From positions 49,537,223 to 49,601,222 of the forward strand of contig OY987303.1 of the NCBI GenBank assembly GCA_963920635.1: a stretch of DNA of 64,000 nt. The letters are read 5' to 3'. Shown here in pieces: positions 25,301 to 40,300 of this stretch (the stretch's first letter is position 1; each line of letters starts with the position of its first letter). This DNA comes from Pseudeuparius sepicola (taxonomy: Eukaryota > Arthropoda > Insecta > Coleoptera > Anthribidae). A program made the position numbers and the translations under genes. The notes beneath the pieces are model-generated. The model had not been told where the DNA came from. It was given only the letters and a program-made list of their open reading frames with translations, and ran no database searches.

Positions 25301-28300
25301 TTGTCACACATTGGCTAACTAGGGATTCCATAAACAAGGGTATTATTCCAATGAACGGTCTCTTCTGGGGTCTCTCAATAACAAAAATTTGTTAATCGTA
25401 CACAAAAACATTTTTGATTTTTTGTAATATTCAGATACCGAATCATTAGCTCAATTCAGAAAACGAGAAAAACAATTTTTGCTACATAGTAAAAAACCCG
25501 ACTGGTGTTTTCCCCTAATTTATTTTTTTACTATTTTTCAAATTAAATTTACCTTTATTTCTCAGCGTGTTTGTCCTACCATAAACACAAGTGATAATAA
25601 TAATAATAATAAATAAAAAAATAATAAAGTAAAAAATACGTTGTCACAAGGTTTATTTTAAATTGATGGGAAAGTTGCAAATGATCTGTCTGCTTTGTTC
25701 GGCATTCACGTCAGTGCATCCCTATTCTGTTTGGTGCTAGCCATGGAAACGTTTACCGGTGAAACTTGGGTTGCTCACTGCCGCTTGGGCTCATGCATGT
25801 TTTTAATTGTCGTCTCTGGCCGTTGTTTGTTCATTTTCTGCAGGTCTTGGTTTGGATGTTGTCCGAAAGTTGTTTCTCATATTTTGTTTTGTTTTGGTTG
25901 ACAGTTTGAGGTTGTGTTGGACGCTTGACACTGTTGACACTATTTTGATGTTTGACTCTGTCGACACTATTTTGAAGTTCGACACTGTTGATACTATTTG
26001 GACATTTGACGGCTCACATCCTTTGCCGGCCCTTTCAAGGGAATGAGTTTCTGCCTGAGCGTCGGATTTTCATTCCGTCCTCGGTAGTTGAATCGAAAAG
26101 GTGGGTTAGTTATTCGCCATTTGGAATTGCTGGCGAACCTTACAAGGAGGGAGTGTCATCACTGGATCCACTAGAAGTGCGCCCAGAGTTGAAAACATTA
26201 GAATGTCGGTGATTTTGACAATTTGGTTTTACGGGACTCTGCAATTTTGTATGGGAATCTGAAGCCACCCACCCCTGATTATTTTTCCACCAGACCGGAT
26301 CATTTTCATTGTAAGTAAGGCAACTTCTAGCCTGTTATTTGATTTTGTTTCATTTCTACATCAGCGAAAATTATTTTAGCAAAGAAGTAACAAGTCTTCG
26401 AGCGTCTACTACAATCAGATGGTTGTTTTATTCGATAATTTTTGATGTTGAAAATATTCCATAAAAAGCTTTAAATAAAACCAAATTGTACATTCCGGTA
26501 CCACCCACCAGGGTTGTTTATAGTGGTTATAATGTTACCCAACCACCCATTTTTCATTATTCCATTCAAATGATGATAATCTGATGAACATGTCCTAGTA
26601 ATAACTCCCTTCATAAGATATAATCCCTGATGGTTAAGATTTTGAAGTTGGGGTGGTGGTGGGGGGAAACTTAGGCGATGGTTTCCCCTTTGTGATCCTC
26701 TCAGAGAAATAACTAAGGGTAGAGGGAGTAAGAACAAAAAGAAAATAGGGCCAACATCTTTTTGAGTGATGCCACGTACTTCATTGTTTACAGCATTTCA
26801 TTCCAAAATAGAAGGGTTTAATAATGGGATTAAATGAAGGCACACCTCCCATAATGCTAAATTAACAAATGTAGTTATTAATTTCTTGTATGTAAAATTT
26901 TTTCAAACGGTTTTTTCGGGAGATCTGACAGTACTGCGAGATGGCCGGAGAACGGTTAATAGTTATTTATGTACCAAGGCACTGAAGTTCAACTTTTTAT
27001 GACTCATGTGGAGTTTAGTTGCTGAGGCCTCTGGCCGAGGCAAATAAACCACATGAGTCATAAAAAGAACTTCAGTGCCGAGGTACATATTATATTTTTT
27101 TTGAAATCGGAAAAAAAAAGTTTTATTAGGCAAGAAAATAATAATAAGGGATCACCCGTCCATGAACCGACTACGCGCGGCGTTGCTTGACTTCACCGAT
27201 CGCTCTACCTAGGGCAAGTATAATGACGTACGGCACCTTCTGACAGGAAAACCAAACTGCTGCTTCTTGTGCAGCCTACACAACAAATCTATTGATATTC
27301 AAATTTACTAAAATATGTATACTGAAGGATTGCGCTTCTCTAGGAAACAATTTCGCAATGTGTACGAACAGTTAAATGAGCCTTTATCGGCCGGGTTTTG
27401 AATATTTGGTCACTTTTGACGGGCGATTTCTCCGCGTCTGACGTTTGATGTTTACATCTCGCCAAGGCCTACTTATTGAAAAAATCGTACAATAATGGGC
27501 TACATTATTGTACGATTTCTGTGCTTTTAATGACAATTTTGGGACATTTTAATGCCGATTTCAAGAAAACATATTTAAAGAAACTTTCAGGTAAATTATT
27601 TCTCGTTTTCGAGTTATTAAGGATTTTCGGCGAAAAAAACGACCAACACAGGTAAGACGCATCTTTTTTACGTGATTGGCCGGCATTTCCCGTCACCTAA
27701 AAGCCAAAGTTCGTAAACTGTCAGAAATTGCCCTTTTTCGCCGAGCTACAGCTATTTCGACTCGGGGCTCTGGAGTCGGAATTTTTAAAGCTTCCCTCAA
27801 GTCTTCAGGTGAGGTGCAGATGTTTCCGGTGCCCCCGAAAAATTAAAAAATGAGAAAAAACACGCAATTTATAAGAGCGGTTCCTCAGGATTTCCCGTCA
27901 ATTCCGCTAATTCTACAGCCGTCCCGTTTCTAGAAACTTGGAAATCGGGAGTCGGGAAATTTGGTTAAATATCGGATTTTCGTGGTTTCTTTTAGTACTG
28001 GAGGAAAGTACAAGACCCAATTAAGAAATTTACCATCTTCTTCGATTTTTAGAACGGCACTTTTTGAATTCGTCAAAAGACTTTTGCGAAGAAGTAGTAA
28101 ATATGCTCGTGGGACGGGTTGTACCTATTAAAAACTTAAAAATTATCCACAACTTCTTTAAATAACAATGATCGGGCCCATATTATCTGAGGCAACCTAC
28201 TCGCTTCAAGTAAAGAAATATACTCTACATTTTAGATAACATCTTATTCTATAAGCTTATGAGAGTTGAAATCATGCGGCCGGCTCTTGGACTATAATGA

Positions 28301-31300
28301 CTTAATATTTAAATAACTTACTTATGTTTCGATGTCTTAAAACAGGAACAGTTAAGATTCAAAACAATATTAAATAACCGTTAACGTATATATTAAATAA
28401 ATTAGAACTTAGTTGGACTAATTGCGAGCCAAAAATAAATCAAAACAGTCAATAAGTTTTAAACGACGATTAAATATTCCCAAGTGTTGATTAGAAAGAA
28501 AATTCAATAATATGAGGTCACGATCCTCTCAAAAATTAATTAAATTTGGAACATAAAGTCACAAAGGACGGGAAAAAGCAGCTACTAGTAATTCTAGAGG
28601 TATAGGTACTTTAAAAGCGATCGAATTCAATTGAAATTACGAACTAAACGTGCAAGAGAAGCAAGTTTTAAACAGATATGCAGTGACTACAAAAAAATAT
28701 CAAAGATAATTCCTAAAAAAAAACTCACCTGCTACCTATGCTTTGGTCCTGCCCCAAGCCTTGCTGCAGAAAACGAAAGTGCAGTTGTTCCAACCATGAT
28801 CTTCAAAATGGCCGTCCTCCTGACGTTCTCCAAAATTCCAACAAGGCCGACAATTCACGTGATGATACGCAGTCAACCGAATTCACCAAAATAAGTTACA
28901 TAAATACTGCACACAAAACAATCATAAGGATAGCCTCAGGTGGGCGATAAAGTTTGAAAATCTGAACGAGAAGAACCACCCGAGGCCACCTTAAAGCCCG
29001 ACTGAAATTGAAACCAACGTTCGCTAGTATAGATCAAGATGGAACAGGACTTGTAGAGGGAGAAGTGATATTTATAAGTTTCACAAAACATCCAAGTCAG
29101 GCCTCATTGATCTGATGACGTCAGGACTCAAGAAACACCGAATTTCCCGAGTACACGAAGAAGTAGCACTCTGCCAACAATTTATTTTTTTTATTAATTT
29201 TCATTAATTTTAAAGTCAAAGGACACTTAGTTGTATTATTGTATAAAATTGCTCTGTTTACAGCGACCAGTACTTGTACTTATGTGTATATTGCTCCACA
29301 ACCCTTAATTACTCGACTTTTAAAAATGACCCGCTAACTTGTGCCGTATTATTTGCCAGTACCACGAGCTAGGCCAGGGCTTGCCGTACTGCAGCCGATC
29401 CATAGTGTGCCGCTTCGCCTTCACCATCTGCGACAACTGTTCACTGGGGCTCGGCATTTACCTGATACCGGGCAGGCACGTGCCGAACACGTCTCGCATC
29501 AGGCAGGACGGGTCGGACAGCACGTATTCGTCGAGCCGCTCGTCCAGGCGGAGCAATAGGGCAGAGTCGGTGGTGAGTATAAAATGATAATTTAGCATTC
29601 CTTGTTATGTTTCCTTGCTTTGTGTGGATAAATCCAGAGGTTCAGATTCTAGTTGATTTATACATGTTAGAAGACGCTGGGTGAATGGCCAAAAGAATAG
29701 GGTACATGACAATATTTTTAATTGCTCTAAAATTGTACTCAGTCTACAGTAGATGCACCAACATAACACGTAATAAATGGAACAATGGCTTTTCACCCTT
29801 ATTTATTTATGATAATTAAGGCTCAATGTACAGCACGTGCGTGGTGATTCAATATTTTTACCCATAAAATGGCTTTTTTCGATCTGTAGAGAGCAACACG
29901 CATAATTTTAAACTTTTGGTCAATACAAATTTTAATGTAAGTAATTACTCACATTTTGAGACAAAAATTATTTAAAAAAATTGATTACAATGCCCGTTAT
30001 TCACATTTACTCAATAAGCCTAGTAACTGCCATTGTGATAAATATTTCTAAATAATTTTTGTCTCAAAATGTGAGTAATTATTTAGATTAAAATTTGTAT
30101 TGACCAAAAATTTAAAATTATGCGTGTTGCTCGCTACAGATCGAAAAAAGCCATTTTATGGGTCAAAATGTTGAATCACCACACACGTGGTGTACATTCA
30201 GTCTTACAGACGAAGTTGTACAATTTTGTTCGGGCTAAAATCTACAGTTTCGTCGTTCTATTGCCCAGAACGCCAAACGTGGCAACTCTGTGCCTCTCAG
30301 GAGAAACTTAACTGCAACGTTGCCGGTGCCCGTTTGCAATAATTAGTAAAATAAATTCAAATTTTACTTTTCTATTCAAATGTCTCCAGTCTGCCTATGA
30401 ATATCTGTTACTTAATGTACTGCAACCTTTGAGCTTTAACTAACGCAATTGCACAAAAAAATGTTAGCACATAAAGACTTTTTATTACGAATATGTTCCA
30501 TATATTGTCTCCTCTATAGCAAAATGGTGTCTGTTTATGCTGCACACGCTGGAAACTATATCCTTCATCTCTTTCACGTGACACTTTGATTATAATATCT
30601 ATATATGGAACATACTATAAATATTCGGGAAATTTAATATGGAAATTTTCGCGTATGTGGTAACGGCACCCGCCCACCTAGGCATCTAACCATATACATA
30701 TATCCACATGTCATCTAACACATGTATGGTTTTCTGATCGGCAGTTGACATCCCGTCATGCCAACTGTCATTCCTTATGTCCCTAAATCAAAACAATATT
30801 AGTAGATAACATCTGTGTGACTTAGTATAGTTTGTTATTGATATTTATTATTATATATTGTTTGCGTAGTTATCGTGTTGTTAGTTGTCAGGAGGTTCTT
30901 TAGTGTATTTATCGTGGACCCTGAAAGTGCAATCCGTAATTTGCCGAAATTGGATGCTTTCTTGGTAGCACATTTTTTTCTAATAATCCGATTTTTGCGT
31001 CTACCGAAATTCATGGGATAAAACTGCAATGGTTTGTACGTATATGTTGTAGTAATAGTAACGTATTATGAGTTATTAATAAAGGGAGAACTTGGGGCCA
31101 GGGACCATCTTGAAGGCGCGTTTATAAAGGCGCCATTTTAGTGATTAGAAATACTGAGCCCAAATTCCATTTTTAGGCTCAAACTTGCCAAAGAATTGCA
31201 GAAAAACGCTACTGAATATTTACGAAAAAACACTTCTTGACTAAATGTGGTTTCACTTTCACGGGGCATCCTAAAGCTGGGGGTTTGAGTTTGAAATTTC

Positions 31301-34300
31301 AACTTTCCTTGCATCTTTCACGGCAGATTAAGGTTATGTCTCAGAACACTTCAGTGGTATCGCCATGTTGCCAAATCGCCTTTATAAAACACTTGTGACG
31401 TCATAAGTGCTTTCCTGCCAAATTTCCAAGAAAGTCTAATAACTTGCTAATTTGCTAATTACGTAAATATATATTTTTTAAATAATCGTAGGGTCTTGGG
31501 CAAGTTCCGGGAATTGTTTTATCAAGTTTGTAAAATTTCGTCAAGTACCCTATTGGTTTCCCAGGGTGCTTGTTTTCCGTTTTTGACAAAGTTAACTAGA
31601 TGGTGCGCACTGTTGTATACATGTTTCCAACTACTGCTATTTCAGGAGGTCTCATAACATTCTGTCAGATACTGAAAATAATTTTGCCCCATATGCCTGT
31701 CCCAACTAGCAAAGTAGCTCTATTATTTTTTCTTACCGAACGGAAAATTTTATTAACGTTTTATAAGTGCTTAAAAATAGTAAGTTTGCTGTGTTATTGT
31801 CTCAAGTATTACCATTTTGCTGTGTGCAACCACGATACACAGCTAAAAAAGGTATTCCTGCTAGGAGAACGAAAATTAAACTCTTCTGCGCACCTACGTC
31901 ACTTCGACAAAAGCGCAGCCAACTTTCATGATAATTGTCTCAGGTTGTTTGGTACAACATTTATTTCACCTTTATAAAATAGTTTTTATAATGTTTTGCA
32001 CCTATGTTTTATATACCTTGTGTAAACGTCTATAAAATGGTTATATAAATTTGTTCACAGCTTTTATAGAAAACTTTGTATAAATCTGTGCCCATTTTAG
32101 CTCTATAAGGACTCTAACAACGTTGTAAAAACGTTTATCAGACTTCAGATGTTTTATAAGGTTATGCTCTATAAATGTTCTTACAGCTTTTATAAAACTG
32201 AAAATTGTTAGTTGGGGTAGATTATCTGAATAAATTTTAAAATGAAACTCCAAATAACCGAAAACTAAAACTGTCGTTCTAGTAGCAGTATTCTTTTGAA
32301 CTGACTTTAGTGATTTATTTGATAGTATCAAATGAACTATAGCTATTTCTCAGGTTTATGCAGTTTTAATGCAATAAAATAATAATTCCGTCAGTTTCCT
32401 CCCTTTTTTAAGAGGGGGCACGGAAACAAACACTAAATTTTCCAGTACGAATTATTGTCAAAAATATATCATTTTTGTGGCCAACAAAAAGAAACGTTTC
32501 CTCAAACAAATTTTAATATTAAACATTTCAAACACCAGCAACTCAAGTAAATCATTTAAAGTTAAAAATAGAAGCAATAATAAAAATATATACAAAATGT
32601 TCGTGAAAACCCCAAAAAAAATAAAAACAAAATTCCTTCAAATTATAAACAACTCTCTTAAATAAATTTTGCTCTTATTTTGAAAAATAGGGGCACATTA
32701 CTCTTGAGCAAGTTTTATATTTTTGAACCTTCCTCGTATACGAAACTAGATTTTCAAATTTTTATATGTGCATTTTGAGTTTTAGAAAAAGCAGAAACTT
32801 CAAGAATTTTTTTTTTCAGAAATTGAAAGTACAATTTATTTCATTTGTGGCAACATTTATGACAGACACTGTATAATAAGTAGGCAATAAAAGTAGCTTG
32901 AAGCTACAGTTTTTTGTCAGATGATTACCAAAGAGATTTTGTGGTTTTATTGTTAATCCTATTTAAAAACACTGATTTGGTGCAATAGGGAACACTTGGC
33001 AACATGGTTAATATAAATTTTACGTCTATAATCCTCTGTAATAACCTAACTTTAACCTAACCAGCTTAGAAAATTCGTACAAAGTTATCTTAAAAAGCTA
33101 AGTTCATACAGTCCCGAATTGTGAATAGCGAAAATAACTCTGATTGGTTAATTTGCATATTGTCAGTCCAAATTAACCAATCAGAATCATTTTCGCAATT
33201 CATGATTCACTACTGTATGAACTAGGCTACACAAATTTGACATATAGTTCATCAGGTATTCTTGTAAACTTCAATGTGACATCAGACGTGTTTCTAAGCA
33301 GGTGGTTTTAAAAATAAAATTATATGAAATGCTTTTTTATTTCATATAAATTTTCATTAAGTTAGTCTATTGTAAGATTGGCTCTATATTGGACAGCAGT
33401 AAGTTATGGAATACCGTGTACATTAGTCCATAATAGTTCCATAATAGATGATATTTTTGTGAAGCAATTCTGAACCAGTTCCGAACTACTGTCAATATCA
33501 ATGGTGAATTTTATTTTTTGTTTTTTTTTTTGGGCCAATCACATAGACAATTACTAATTCAGAACCAATTTAGGATCGCCCCATAAATACAGCTAATGTT
33601 GATAGATGTCTAGATATTTTTATGAACTCTATATTTATAATATAGATTTGAAATGGAAGCACCCTGCAAAATTTCATTTTTCATCAGATTTTAACCTTTT
33701 TTTCTGAAGAGAGATTCCAAAAAACTATTTCGATGCAAAATTTCAGGTCTTAACTTGATTTTAAAGGCCTACTACAAGTTTTTTCTAGTAAAAAGTGACG
33801 ATCTCAAACTGACTGTGTCATTGGATTTGGGACCATCTGAAATGGGTTCGTACCAAATTTCTTTAAAAAATATCAATTATTCAAAATACTGCCATATAAT
33901 CAATATTGATAATTATTATTTATGAATACGTCTTCCCCGTAGAAAGTTAATTTCTTGTAGGATTGCCACCAATTTTTATTACCCAAAAAAAGTAGTTATT
34001 TAAAACATTTCGCCAGTTAAGTTCAGATAATTCAAAATTTAGTGATGTTGAAATAATTTGAATAACTAATTTTTTTGTTTAGATGAACTTTCTACATGGA
34101 AGTGATATTCATAAAATTATTGATTATATGGCAGTATTTTTAGTAATTGTTATTTTTTAACGAAATTTTGTTTAAACCCATTCCAGATGGTCCCGAATCC
34201 AATGACACAGTAAGTTTTGCGATAAAAAAAAATGGAAAATGATTTTTGTCATTTTTTTATAGGAAAACATGTTAGAAAAAAACAGCCTAAAATCGGATAC

Positions 34301-37300
34301 AAAAATAAATATTTTACGGCAGTGTTTTCATTTCAAATGGGTCACCCTGCATTTATGGACTATAGAATATAATAAAACATAATGTATTTTTTTAGGACAC
34401 TGAAAGTAGCTACACAACCTCTTGGGAAACGGACTCCATGACATCAGAAAATTCCGATTCGACTCTGCACTCCAATGCCAACTTTCCCCCATTAGGATCT
34501 GGCAACGTGAGTATTATCGATGATTTTAAATTACAGTTGAACTGCTATAAAGGCCACGAGATTCAGCGAACACTCTGTTATAATGAACAAATTTGAAATA
34601 CCTGTTCAAAGTCCCTAAGGATCTCATATATTTTGTTTGGCATTGTTCACCCCGAACTCGGTTATATCAAACTATCATGAGATGGGTTTATTATCGATGA
34701 TTTTAAATTACAGTTGAACTGCTATAAAGGCCACGAGATACAGCGAACACTCTGTTATAATGAACAAATTTGAAATACCTGTTCAAAGTCCCTAAGGATC
34801 TCATATATTTTGTTTGGCATTGTTCACCCCGAACTCGGTTATATCAAACTATCATGAGATGGGTTTATTATCGATGATTTTAAATTACAGTTGAACTGCT
34901 ATAAAGGCCACGAGATACAGCGAACACTCTGTTATAATGAACAAATTTGAAATACCTGTTCAAAGTCAAAGTCAAAGGGAACAACTCGCAATGTACCTAT
35001 TTCCGGTATGGTTCGGCTGATTTCGGGAATCTTCGCCATACGCGATCATACCGTCGTTTTGGGGCACCGAGCGCCGTGTCTCCAGTGTACGTCTGGCGTC
35101 TGGCCAGGGTTTTGCCTGCGTTCTTGTTTTCGGTTTCGGTGCATGGCGCGTGTGTGAATTCTAAGAATTGAGTGAGAAGTTACCTTCATTGTCAATGATG
35201 GAACCAGCGGAAGTTAATTGTATGCAAAATCTTTTAAAAAACCCTCTATCATTTGATGAGAAACTTTTAATTAAGAAGAAAGGAAGGCCTATTCCCAATC
35301 TTCAAATAAACTACACTTCCGCAAGTAAAACCCGAACTTACAATAGAGTATTCAACAGGAAAAATACGAGTGGATGTGCGGATGTTCAGTTGCAAATAAA
35401 CTATTTTGTTTTATGTGCTTAATTGTTAAGAAAGAGGTTAGTGCGTGGAATAAACAAGGGTTGGATGATTTAAAACACACCGCAGGGAGGGCAAAGACAC
35501 AAAAATTCCGTTTCTCACATGAATGCATGCATGGATTTTAGTGTTCTAGGCAAAATGGACATACGTGAATAGTTAGACAGTGCTTATTTGCGACATAAAA
35601 AAATTAAGTCCAATGAAGATGTGTACAATCTTATCCTATGTTGGACAGTGCAAAATTAAAAAGTGAACTATCAGCAATTTATGAACGCGATGACATGTGT
35701 GACGTAAGTGGTATTTTGCCACTTTTAGTGTTCATAACAAACAACAATTTAAAAAAGGTTTTGACAGAAACATACAAACTGTTGGATATTATTTGTACAA
35801 CGACAGCCGAATGTGAACGATGTTTTTCAACCCTCAAACGCATAAAAACTTTTTTGAGAAGCACAATGTCAGAAGATCGACTGAACACATTGGCAGTCCT
35901 ATCAATAGAAAAGAAGTTCATTCAGTCTATCCCGGATTTTGACAACAAAGTTATTGACGTATTTTCCAGCATGAAAAATAGGAGAATGGATTTTATGTAC
36001 AAAAAATAATAGGTAAGATTTTTCTTGTGCCCACCCTATTACAGAACTCGCGAGCCGCCACTGGGTGGAGAGACTATGGCCCAATAGCGGTCCAGTTTAT
36101 TTTACGAGGGCCGTGATTAGAAATAACTAGAAGAAAATTGTGTGCAACTTGCGCAAAGTTGTTATCACACGTAGTGTGTGACATGTGGGCAAATTTGCTT
36201 AATCTTCGGAATTTTTTAGTGTTTTACTCGACACATGATGCTTTACATGATAATTTTTTATAGGCTACTCCATCTTCGTTCAAAAGCTTCACCCCGCAAG
36301 ATGCGTCTAGCACTATTAGCGCTTGGTCCTCGAAAGGCAGCAATGCAGGCTTGAGCAAGCGTCCAGCAGCCCTACGTAAGTTTTATTAATTATTTATAAT
36401 TATTATGTATAATAATTTGAATTAACTCAGAAAAATAATGTTTTCCTGTCAAATATTCGAAGTGCTCTATTAGTTCGGTTACTAGCAGCGGCAGTGGTTG
36501 TTCATTTTTCTACATGCGGAACGATGATTTTTGGTACATAACTTTGGTACATAACTTTTTTTTTTCGAGAAAAAGATATTTCATTTATTTTTTACTTTTT
36601 TTTATTTACTTTCTTGTGTATTTCTCAGTAAATGGTAGGCACTTTGAACATTTACTTTGATCGCTTTTTCTCATTTGCAACCATTTGAGTGCATATTTAC
36701 TTTAACTGTTCTTTTTAGAATTGAATAAATTGACAAATGCATTAGAAAGTAAATAAATTGTCAAAAATAAACGAAATATTTTTTATCAAAAAAATGTTAG
36801 CAACCTATACCAAAAATCATCGTTTGGTATGTCAAAAAATGAGCCCTTTCAAATGTCCCTATAAAAGATGGGGCTTATAATTTAAAAAATGACGATGATG
36901 TCATTATCTGCGACACCGATGACGTCACATGATGCAGGGTGTTTCAGACCTAAATACAATAATTTCAACCGCATACTCAGAAAGGTGTCTCAATGTGGCA
37001 AATCGAAAAAAAAATTAAATAAAATTAAATAGAAAAAAAAATAGAAATAATTAAATAATTTTAATATTTCCCCTAACGAGCCGCTCAGTTTTATTATCGG
37101 GTAGACGCGTACCCAAGGCGCGAGGGAGAGGCAAATTCGTTTCAGGTCTTCCTTACGACGTTGTCAGATCGCGGGGCCAGGCAACGAAAAAACTCTATAT
37201 TTTTTTATCTTTTCAAGGTATCTACTGATTTATCTAAATGTGCCTACCTTTTATTATCCTTTAGGATAATAATCGCTGATAGCAAATGAAATTATTTATG

Positions 37301-40300
37301 TATTTATTACTATGTACAGTGAGTGTCCTCCGACAACAGGGATAATCTTTAGCAAACAAAAAAATAAAGGCACAAAACACGGCGCTTAGTTAAGGTTTTA
37401 TGTTTTAAAAGGCGACACAATAACAACTAAAAACTAAACTGGCATACAGCAGATAGATACATGATCGCCCCCTCTACTGCAGCGCGGAAGGGCCGCCTCC
37501 ACCGCCTGATTTCATTAGTTTAATTGAATTGGCCTTTCATAAATGCATAAATGGTAAAATCACTTAAAAGTATTTAAAATCGGGGAATACCAGCTAAAAC
37601 CGGCAACATACATTGCAACGTCGCCCAATAATGTAGCTTCTGGCCGGCCCACTTCGCGGACGTTACCTCGCCAGTGGCGTAGTTATTGTTTGTAAAAAAT
37701 AGCTTCCTTAAAAAAAATTCTGGCTTTATTATTGACTTTTAAATTTTTTTTACTTGCGGATTCGTATTAAGCTCAATTTTCTCCGCATGTGGTTAAAATT
37801 ATTGTATTTAGGTCTGAAACACCCTGTATGTCAAAATTTGTATTTGTATTTTCCGCGAAGAAAACACAAACCCTAGCATATAAACTGACATTAGGGGAGG
37901 CTTCATATGTGTATGTCTCTATATGTCAAAAATTGTCTCTACCATTTTAAGAAATTCAGCTAAATACATATATTTATATGTAGGGTATTTTTTGGAATAA
38001 CTTTTTAACAACACTGTATATTAAGTTTGAAGTCATAGCCTCAGGAAACTCTACACAAGTTTAGTTTTTGAACCATCAATTTAGCTTGAGAATTACCGAG
38101 AAAATCTACATTTTCACAAGCAAATAAGGACACCCTGTACACTGGTACCTAGAGTTCAGCAAAATTATGTTTAGTTTTTTTAATGAAATAAAACATAAAA
38201 TTTCTTCATTTTTATTTTAATTGATACCAAGAATTATTTCCTACGATGTGTCCTTTTATGTGTATATAAGATATGTTCATTTGCATTAATACTACATTCA
38301 AAAACCCATTTTAACTAAAGCAATAATTAAGCTAAATAAATGTCTCAAAAATGATTTACCACCCTTGTAAAATCTTTATTTCTCTACCTATTTTGATAAA
38401 CTTTTTTTTTTGAGAGAACTAACCAAGGATAGAGGGAGCAACAGCATTTTGTAGTCAACCAACATATAATGGAAATTTCCCGAAATAAACAAACATTACT
38501 CCCATGTATACAAAGTTTACCTGAGAAATATCAATTTGGCCACACACCACACACTTTCTGTGTCCCATTGTATACAAAATCAGTCTCTATATCCTAAATT
38601 CTAATAAATAGTGTATAAATTAACAGAAATAGAATTAAAAACACGAAAAATACATACGTAAATAATCGGGAAATTTGACTTGCTGCGAACACAAAACAAA
38701 TAACGAGTAATGAACATGACGGCAAAGGCGGCGCTGCCATGTTGGGCGGTTTGAGGTATCTGTTGACAATTTTATTAAAGTTACTATAATAACTAGCTAC
38801 TATAATAATTATAAACGAAGCATACCCAAGCAGCATTAAAGTTGCGGTAACTGAGATGGGAACTTTGAATAAGTAGTTATTACATAATTACTACTTAAAA
38901 ATTGACTTATTAGTTTTTATTACTTATATTGAGAAAGTATGAGTAATTACGTAGTAATTATTACTACAAGTTGGAACTTTATGGTTTCAGTACTTCTAAG
39001 TAGTTTTTGAAGTATCTGGAACGGAATTGTTACTATGCAAAATTACGTTAAAGTCACGTTAACTCTAAAGTTATATTCAATGGTCACAATTACTTTGTTG
39101 TGTTACTTGTTTATCACTTTAAAGTTTTTATTACTTTATGGTAACGGTGAAAGTAACTTCTACATCTTAGCGACTTTAGAAATACCTCCAAAGTTACGGA
39201 ACTATATAGTCATATTTAAAGTGGAATTTACTTTCCCGCTACTCGAGAAAACTACTGTATGGTAAGTTTTACTTCCCACTCCATTTTAAAATTACTAGAA
39301 AGTTCCAATTACTACAAAAAAATACTTTAAAGTAACTGTCACTTCTATAGGGACCAAAATGGAAACTACATTTAGTTCCTTACAATCGTTTGAAGGATTC
39401 GGTAGTTTTTGCGAAGTGATGAAAATGTCAGCCAATAGAAAGAAGAAAAATTATAGACACACATTCACATTTTATAGAAAATTAAAGCAGCAGTTGGATG
39501 AAACGAATCGAAACACGAGCACCTGTTTCAATACAAAATTACAAAACGCTTCTCTTGAGAGGCTACAATTTTAAATATCAACATTTCGAAATATGGCACA
39601 AAACACACCGGCTGAAAATAACACTCTCATATAAAAATTATAGGTTAAAGTTCCAAATGGAACCTAGTAGTAGCATTCGGAACTTAAACGAGGCTTATGG
39701 AACCTTGAAGTCCTCTTGTAGTAATTGGGACTTTAGAGTTTAAAATATCTAAAACTAATTTTCGTCTTAAAGGTAGGAATTACCTTAAAGTGAAAAAGTC
39801 TAGTCGCCGTTACTACCCGTTAAGTGGCAAAGCCTTCAAACACCCATTTTAAGGCAAATAATACTTAGAAGTAATTACTGAAAATTACGCCATATTTTCT
39901 TATAAAATGATAGACGCCATTAATATCAAATGTCAATTTCCTTTGGTACTGAAATAGTTATTTCTTCAAAATTGTCCCAAAAAAGATAAAATTGAGCAAA
40001 AATGAACTCGTATAACTTTAACTTTAATTAAAAAAGCATTTTTCAGCATTTTTAGGTAATTTCGCACATTTTCGTAATTTATCCTCCCGATAAAAAAGTT
40101 TAACACTTTTTTATGCATTTTGAGAGGGCGCGTTGTTACTTTTCAATCTATCAATGTTATATCTGACAGAAAATTTTCAATCGTTTTAGTTTCTTGTATC
40201 TAGCAGCGAGAAATAAATCATAATACCTTTCTTATACCTACCATATTCATAGATATAAGTTAAAAATAAATATTAGGTACTTCCATTTTCCACGGTTATT

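Noticed and set aside
28631..28950. ORFs with Cys-rich stretches near 28740
   Set aside because: Considered as a zinc-knuckle or retroelement piece, but no consistent motif spacing on either strand and no supporting context.
35679..35921. - strand ORF of 80 residues
   Set aside because: Shadow of the hAT dimerisation region on the + strand.
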